Assembly (NCBI GenBank): GCA_905397405.1
Contig: CAJPVJ010000427.1
Coordinates: forward strand, 1-25,559
Source of the DNA: Oppiella nova
Taxonomy: Eukaryota > Arthropoda > Arachnida > Sarcoptiformes > Oppiidae
DNA: 25,559 nt
Reading direction: 5' to 3'
Shown here: positions 22,169 to 25,559 of the stretch, piece by piece
How positions within the stretch are numbered: position 1 is the stretch's first letter
Layout: each line of letters begins with the position of its first letter
The notes under the pieces: generated by a model
What the model saw: only the letters and a program-made list of their open reading frames with translations
Databases searched by the model: none
Told to the model about the DNA's origin: nothing
Position numbers and translations under genes: made by a program

Positions 22169-23240
22169 CTACTTATACTCTACTCTAACGCTAAAACATT
22201 TCGATTTATAGATGAATATCAGATTTTTTTGACGTTAATATCAATGCCAATGGTTGCGAGAAAATAGTTGATTTAATTGAGACATAAATGCACTCATGTT
22301 TTGCATACATTTATCACAACAAATCTAGTTCAGATAACCATGCTGGCAAATTTTAAACATCATTATTTATATACAGTATATACATTTACGATTCAATAAA
22401 ATAAAAATTTACTAACCATGTTTAACACTAAAATATTTTGCTAACTAGGGAAAAAATAATTTTAATATACTTATGACTATTTAAAATAAATTTAATTGTA
22501 CAAGTAATACATGTAATTGTTTGTATAATAAATGATTTTTATATTAGCAATGTTGGTGTGCGTGAGCCCCGGGTGTCTACCGACCAGTTCATACCAAACA
22601 TAGCAGTGATTTGTGTTAATAAAGGGCACAAAAATACCGCAAATACTTTGCATCGCAAATACATAAACATAACAACAGAAAAACACACACTCTCTCTCTC
22701 TCTCTCTCTCTCTCCGCTACTTATACTCTACTCTAACGCTAAAACATTTCGATTTATAGATGAATATCAGATTTTTTTGACGTTAATATCAATGCCAATG
22801 GTTGCGAGAAAATAGTCTATTTAATTGAGACATAAATGCACTCATGTTTTGCATACATTTATCACAACAAATCTTGTTCAGATAACCATGCTGGCAAATT
22901 TTAAACATCATTATTTATATACAGTATATACATTTACAATTTAATAAACCATGTTTAACACTAAAATATTTTGTTAACTAGGGAAAAATAATTTTAATAT
23001 TCTTATATTAATATTTTTAATGACTATTTAAAATAAATTTAATTGTACAAGATTTACATGTAATTGTTTGTATAATAAATGATTTTTATATTAGCAATGT
23101 TGGTGTGTGTGCGTGAGCCCCGGGTGTCTACCGACCAGTTCATACCAAACATAGCAGTGATTTGTGTTAATAAAGGGCACAAAAATACCGCAAATACTTT
23201 GCATCGCAAATACATAAACATAACAACAGAAAAACACACA
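22129..23240 (+). repeat. Tandem duplication of a (CT)n + ~525 bp unit
   Basis: Unit 1 is a CT tract (22129-22165) plus 22167-22689. Unit 2 is a CT tract (22690-22714) plus 22715-23240. They differ by a few substitutions, a deletion near 22942, an insertion near 23005 and a GT-repeat length change near 23105. The part starting near 22545 is almost unchanged and gives matching short open frames in both copies. The repeat unit begins exactly at the microsatellite. Confidence 0.95.
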
Positions 23241-23542
23241 AAACTATTTGCCACGAAAAATATTAATCAAAACCAAAGTCACAATTATTTTAAGCGTCGA
23301 GTGATTAATGCATTTCACGCGAAAACGGCTTTCCTATGAATTCCTGTCCAAACATCGCAACTATTCACACAATTATTTCACTATTAATAGTCCACTCTAT
23401 GGGTCACATCCATAGAAAACTTACAGAATATTACACAGAATTCACGGAATTATCGCTAAAAACGCCTAAAATTCTTAATCCAAGTCTAGATTACCCCCAA
23501 AATTTCACGACTAATCCTTAATATGTTATAATCCATGCGTAG

Positions 23543-23777
23543 GTGTCGTCGATAAACCGGGTCCTCCGTAATCTCGCGGCTCAAAAGGAGCAACAGACCC
23601 ATTCCCAGGCTGCCGACGCTGTCTACGATAAGCTCCGTATACTCAACGGCCAGAGTTGGCCCCGACCCTCGCCCTGGTATCCGGGAGGGGCTGCCTTTGG
23701 TGGTATACCAGCGCATTGTGTGCCTACCGTTCCGCCCCCGACTACCATTGAAAATGGCAACTCTCACCATAAAAAAG
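23543..23777 (+). CDS. Pax6: Pax6 exon 4: end of paired domain and linker to homeodomain
   Basis: The exon opens at a GCGTAG acceptor with [18 protein letters not shown], the C-terminal helix of the paired domain, in phase 0 with the exon ending at 15583. Next comes [13 protein letters not shown] followed by PWYPGG (residues 147-169), the conserved Pax6 linker block (human YDKLRMLNGQTGSW then GWYPG). The remaining residues, to about 198, are Pro/Gly/Thr-rich and look disordered. The proposed donor is AAAAAAG|GTTTGC at 23777, giving 235 bp and ending in phase 1, as human exon 7 does. A second donor, CATAG|GTATTA at 23795, also ends in phase 1 and would add six residues, so the 3' end is uncertain. 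The frame stays open to a TAA ending at 23965, but the tail past the donor is AT-rich and unlike Pax6. The homeodomain and C-terminal exons must lie to the right of the window. Confidence 0.92.
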
Positions 23778-24302
23778 GTTTGCATTCACTCATAGGTATT
23801 ACTAGTGTTCATATAAATACATATTCTTATGATAAACATAATCATTGTATTCAATACGAGTGTATATCTCATAAGCCTATTAACGCTGAATTGAATACAG
23901 ATTTTAAGTATAGTCTGAGAAAAAGTTGTCATAATTTACATGATTTTGAGGCCAAATGTATGTAAACATAGATCGTAACAAACACTCGTATTATTTAACA
24001 GGTGTAGACATATGAGTAAATAATATCCTACTGTATATTTATATCAATATTTGATAGTTAATATTTATGGCTATAGTTATTCCATACAAAACATACAGTA
24101 GTTTAGTAATATTATTTTATTATTAGAAACTGTAAATATATTTTTTGACATATTAAAATATATTATGCTATTTGATATTTAAATAATTGGATTTGACAAA
24201 TACATGGAATTAATATAATAAGTTTTATATTGGCTTAAATAAATAAATAATTTTATTCTTACTCGTTAGTATTTCTTAACTATATTTAATTAGTAAAATA
24301 AC

Positions 24303-24396
24303 TTATAATCAATTAAATTAACTATAATTTTATAAATAATTAATATCAATAATAAATTCAGTAATACTGTTTTTAGTATAATACTAATATAAAAGA

Positions 24397-24432
<36 letters not shown>

Positions 24433-24440
24433 CTCTCTCT
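24303..24440 (+). repeat. 98 bp repeat plus CT tract, copy 2 (intron 4)
   Basis: Second copy of 19833-19930, with a longer CT tract (24401-24429, then CAGTCTCTCTCT). Together the pair brackets Pax6 exon 4. Confidence 0.95.
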
Positions 24441-25382
24441 TATGCAACAAAAATATGACACAATATCTATACAGAATACTAGTGCCTTTGTATTACATAT
24501 AATATGTATTACAGGGTCCTTATCAGGTACTTCTGCATGAATAGTCAGTATAAGTCAAATGGACGTCACCATCGAGAGTGACCCCAAAGAAAGTGCCGGT
24601 GCTCTGTGAATGTCCACAAATAGATAACAGACACACCAGTAATACCAGTCCCATTGAATAGGGACACGCTTTGACCATAAATAACATTATGACATAACAG
24701 CCCAAAAATGATTTTCATTACATTTTTTTCGTCTGATATATACTTCTCTCTATAAAAACGCTTTTGTATACCAAAAGTGTACAAAAAATATATAAAAAGC
24801 TTTTCATATAAAAAAAAGTTATTTTATTCAAAAAAAATATATTTTGTAAAAAGTCTTATCGCCAGAAAAAAAACTTTACACTTATTTGTTAGAAATTTTT
24901 AGTGAAATAAAAATTTTTATTTTGCAATCATTTTACGCGAAATTTGTGATATATTTTGCACACAAATTCTTTACGTGTTTTGTAATAAATTTATACGGCA
25001 GAATATTCTTATATAACATTATTGTTTGTAATGAGAAAATTAAACACAAAACCATTTATTAATAACTACAAAGTATTACTTTTGTATTTATTTACTTATG
25101 ATTTTTTGCTAGAATACCATAAAAGACAAAAAGGGAGCAAAAAATTTAATTTTCATTATATGACTCGCGATTTACAGTCGAGAGGACAGGCATGTCATGG
25201 CATAGGGGCTGACATTCATCTCATTTCAAACAAATATATATCTTATATGTATTACTAGAATATGAGAGAGAAATGTAAGAAATTTTTTCACACTTCGCTA
25301 TCTCTGCGACTCAAAGCAATTGATATTTGAGAGACAAAAGTTGACAGGGTGGAAATTAATAATACCCGTTACCCTAGTGCAC

Positions 25383-25418
25383 AGCTACCAGTGCCACACA
25401 ACAACAGCACTGGTAGCT
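25383..25418. repeat. 12 bp inverted repeat built from two dispersed motifs
   Basis: AGCTACCAGTGC (25383-25394) and GCACTGGTAGCT (25407-25418) are exact complements with a 12 base loop rich in CA. Each arm is a copy of the window-wide CTACCRGTGC motif. Confidence 0.85.
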
Positions 25419-25511
25419 CCAGACATACACTAGTGATGGCATTCTCTGCTCGCAAATAAGAAACTCATTGAGGCGTCCATTCATTACTCAAACAATTCTG
25501 TTATTCATCTC

Positions 25512-25512
25512 T

Positions 25513-25548
<36 letters not shown>

Positions 25549-25559
25549 CTCTCTCTCTC
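25512..25559 (+). repeat. (CT)n microsatellite at window edge
   Basis: CT repeats with CAGT interruptions (CTCAGTCTCT), the same interruption as at 24429-24432. It is cut by the end of the window. Confidence 0.96.

Larger units (their letters stand above)
15584..23542 (+). other. Pax6: Pax6 intron 3, about 8 kb
   Basis: The intron runs from a strong GTAAGTG donor to a GCGTAG acceptor, with a CTAAT branch-like site near 23513. It carries thirteen CT/GA tracts, one TA tract, a 126 bp direct repeat pair, a tandem duplication of roughly 550 bp, and one arm of a repeat whose partner is in the next intron. A patch at about 18170-18590 is GC-richer than its surroundings. No coding exon was recognised in it on either strand. 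Confidence 0.85.
23778..25559 (+). other. Pax6: Pax6 intron 4, 5' part, open at window edge
   Basis: After exon 4 the sequence is AT-rich with homopolymer runs, two CT tracts and a repeat shared with intron 3. I looked for the acidic linker and the homeodomain start (LQRNRTSF-like) and found neither, so the intron is at least 1.76 kb long. Confidence 0.7.

Noticed and set aside
22558-23339. Paired frames beginning REPRVSTDQFIPNI in both copies of the tandem duplication
   Set aside because: The match between copies is explained by recent duplication. One start codon is non-standard, the frames enter microsatellite or AT-rich DNA, and I recognise no domain.
1-25559. tRNA, rRNA, CRISPR array, transposase or reverse transcriptase
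   Set aside because: I scanned both strands for cloverleaf arms with a GGTTCGAATC-type loop, regular spacer arrays and coding signatures, and found none I could defend.

Overview
The window is AT-rich eukaryotic DNA crowded with CT/GA dinucleotide tracts. The only protein-coding gene I can support is the 5' part of a Pax6 gene (the eyeless / twin of eyeless family) on the + strand. It is split by introns. Residues such as the [19 protein letters not shown] start of the paired domain and the LAAQKEQQ end resemble arthropod twin of eyeless/eyeless. The genome is therefore probably an arthropod; a small-genome chelicerate such as a mite is possible but only a guess from the AT content and microsatellite load.

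Gene model. A first coding exon (about 11785-12032, ATG at 12020) encodes only M-P-H-K and the first base of a Gly codon. A 3.1 kb intron follows. Exon 2 (15167-15297) and exon 3 (15368-15583) are separated by a 70 bp intron, and together they hold most of the paired domain. A roughly 8 kb intron then leads to exon 4 (23543 to about 23777), which ends the paired domain and carries the conserved linker. The last intron runs off the right edge, and no homeodomain exon is visible, so the gene is partial here. All junctions join in phase and fall at the positions known from vertebrate PAX6. Exons 2 and 3 have the same lengths (131 and 216 bp) that I recall for human exons 5 and 6.

Layout. 1-11784 is upstream non-coding DNA. 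It has two local duplications with a 128 bp period, a 125 bp element present twice in tandem and once inverted, a motif-dense patch at 4.9-6.1 kb that includes a near-consensus Pax6 binding site, and long AT-rich stretches. 12033-15166 (intron 1), 15584-23542 (intron 3) and everything after exon 4 are introns filled with CT/GA tracts, duplicated blocks of 60-550 bp, and short dispersed motifs.

The repeat structure is the least ordinary part. A roughly 12 bp motif, CTACCRGTGCTC (complement GAGCACYGGTAG), recurs dozens of times and often abuts a CT tract. A palindrome, AGAATATTCT, recurs seven times. Several duplications begin or end at CT tracts, and two pairs of direct repeats flank Pax6 coding exons. 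I saw no tRNA, rRNA, CRISPR array, recognisable transposase or reverse transcriptase, and no second gene.
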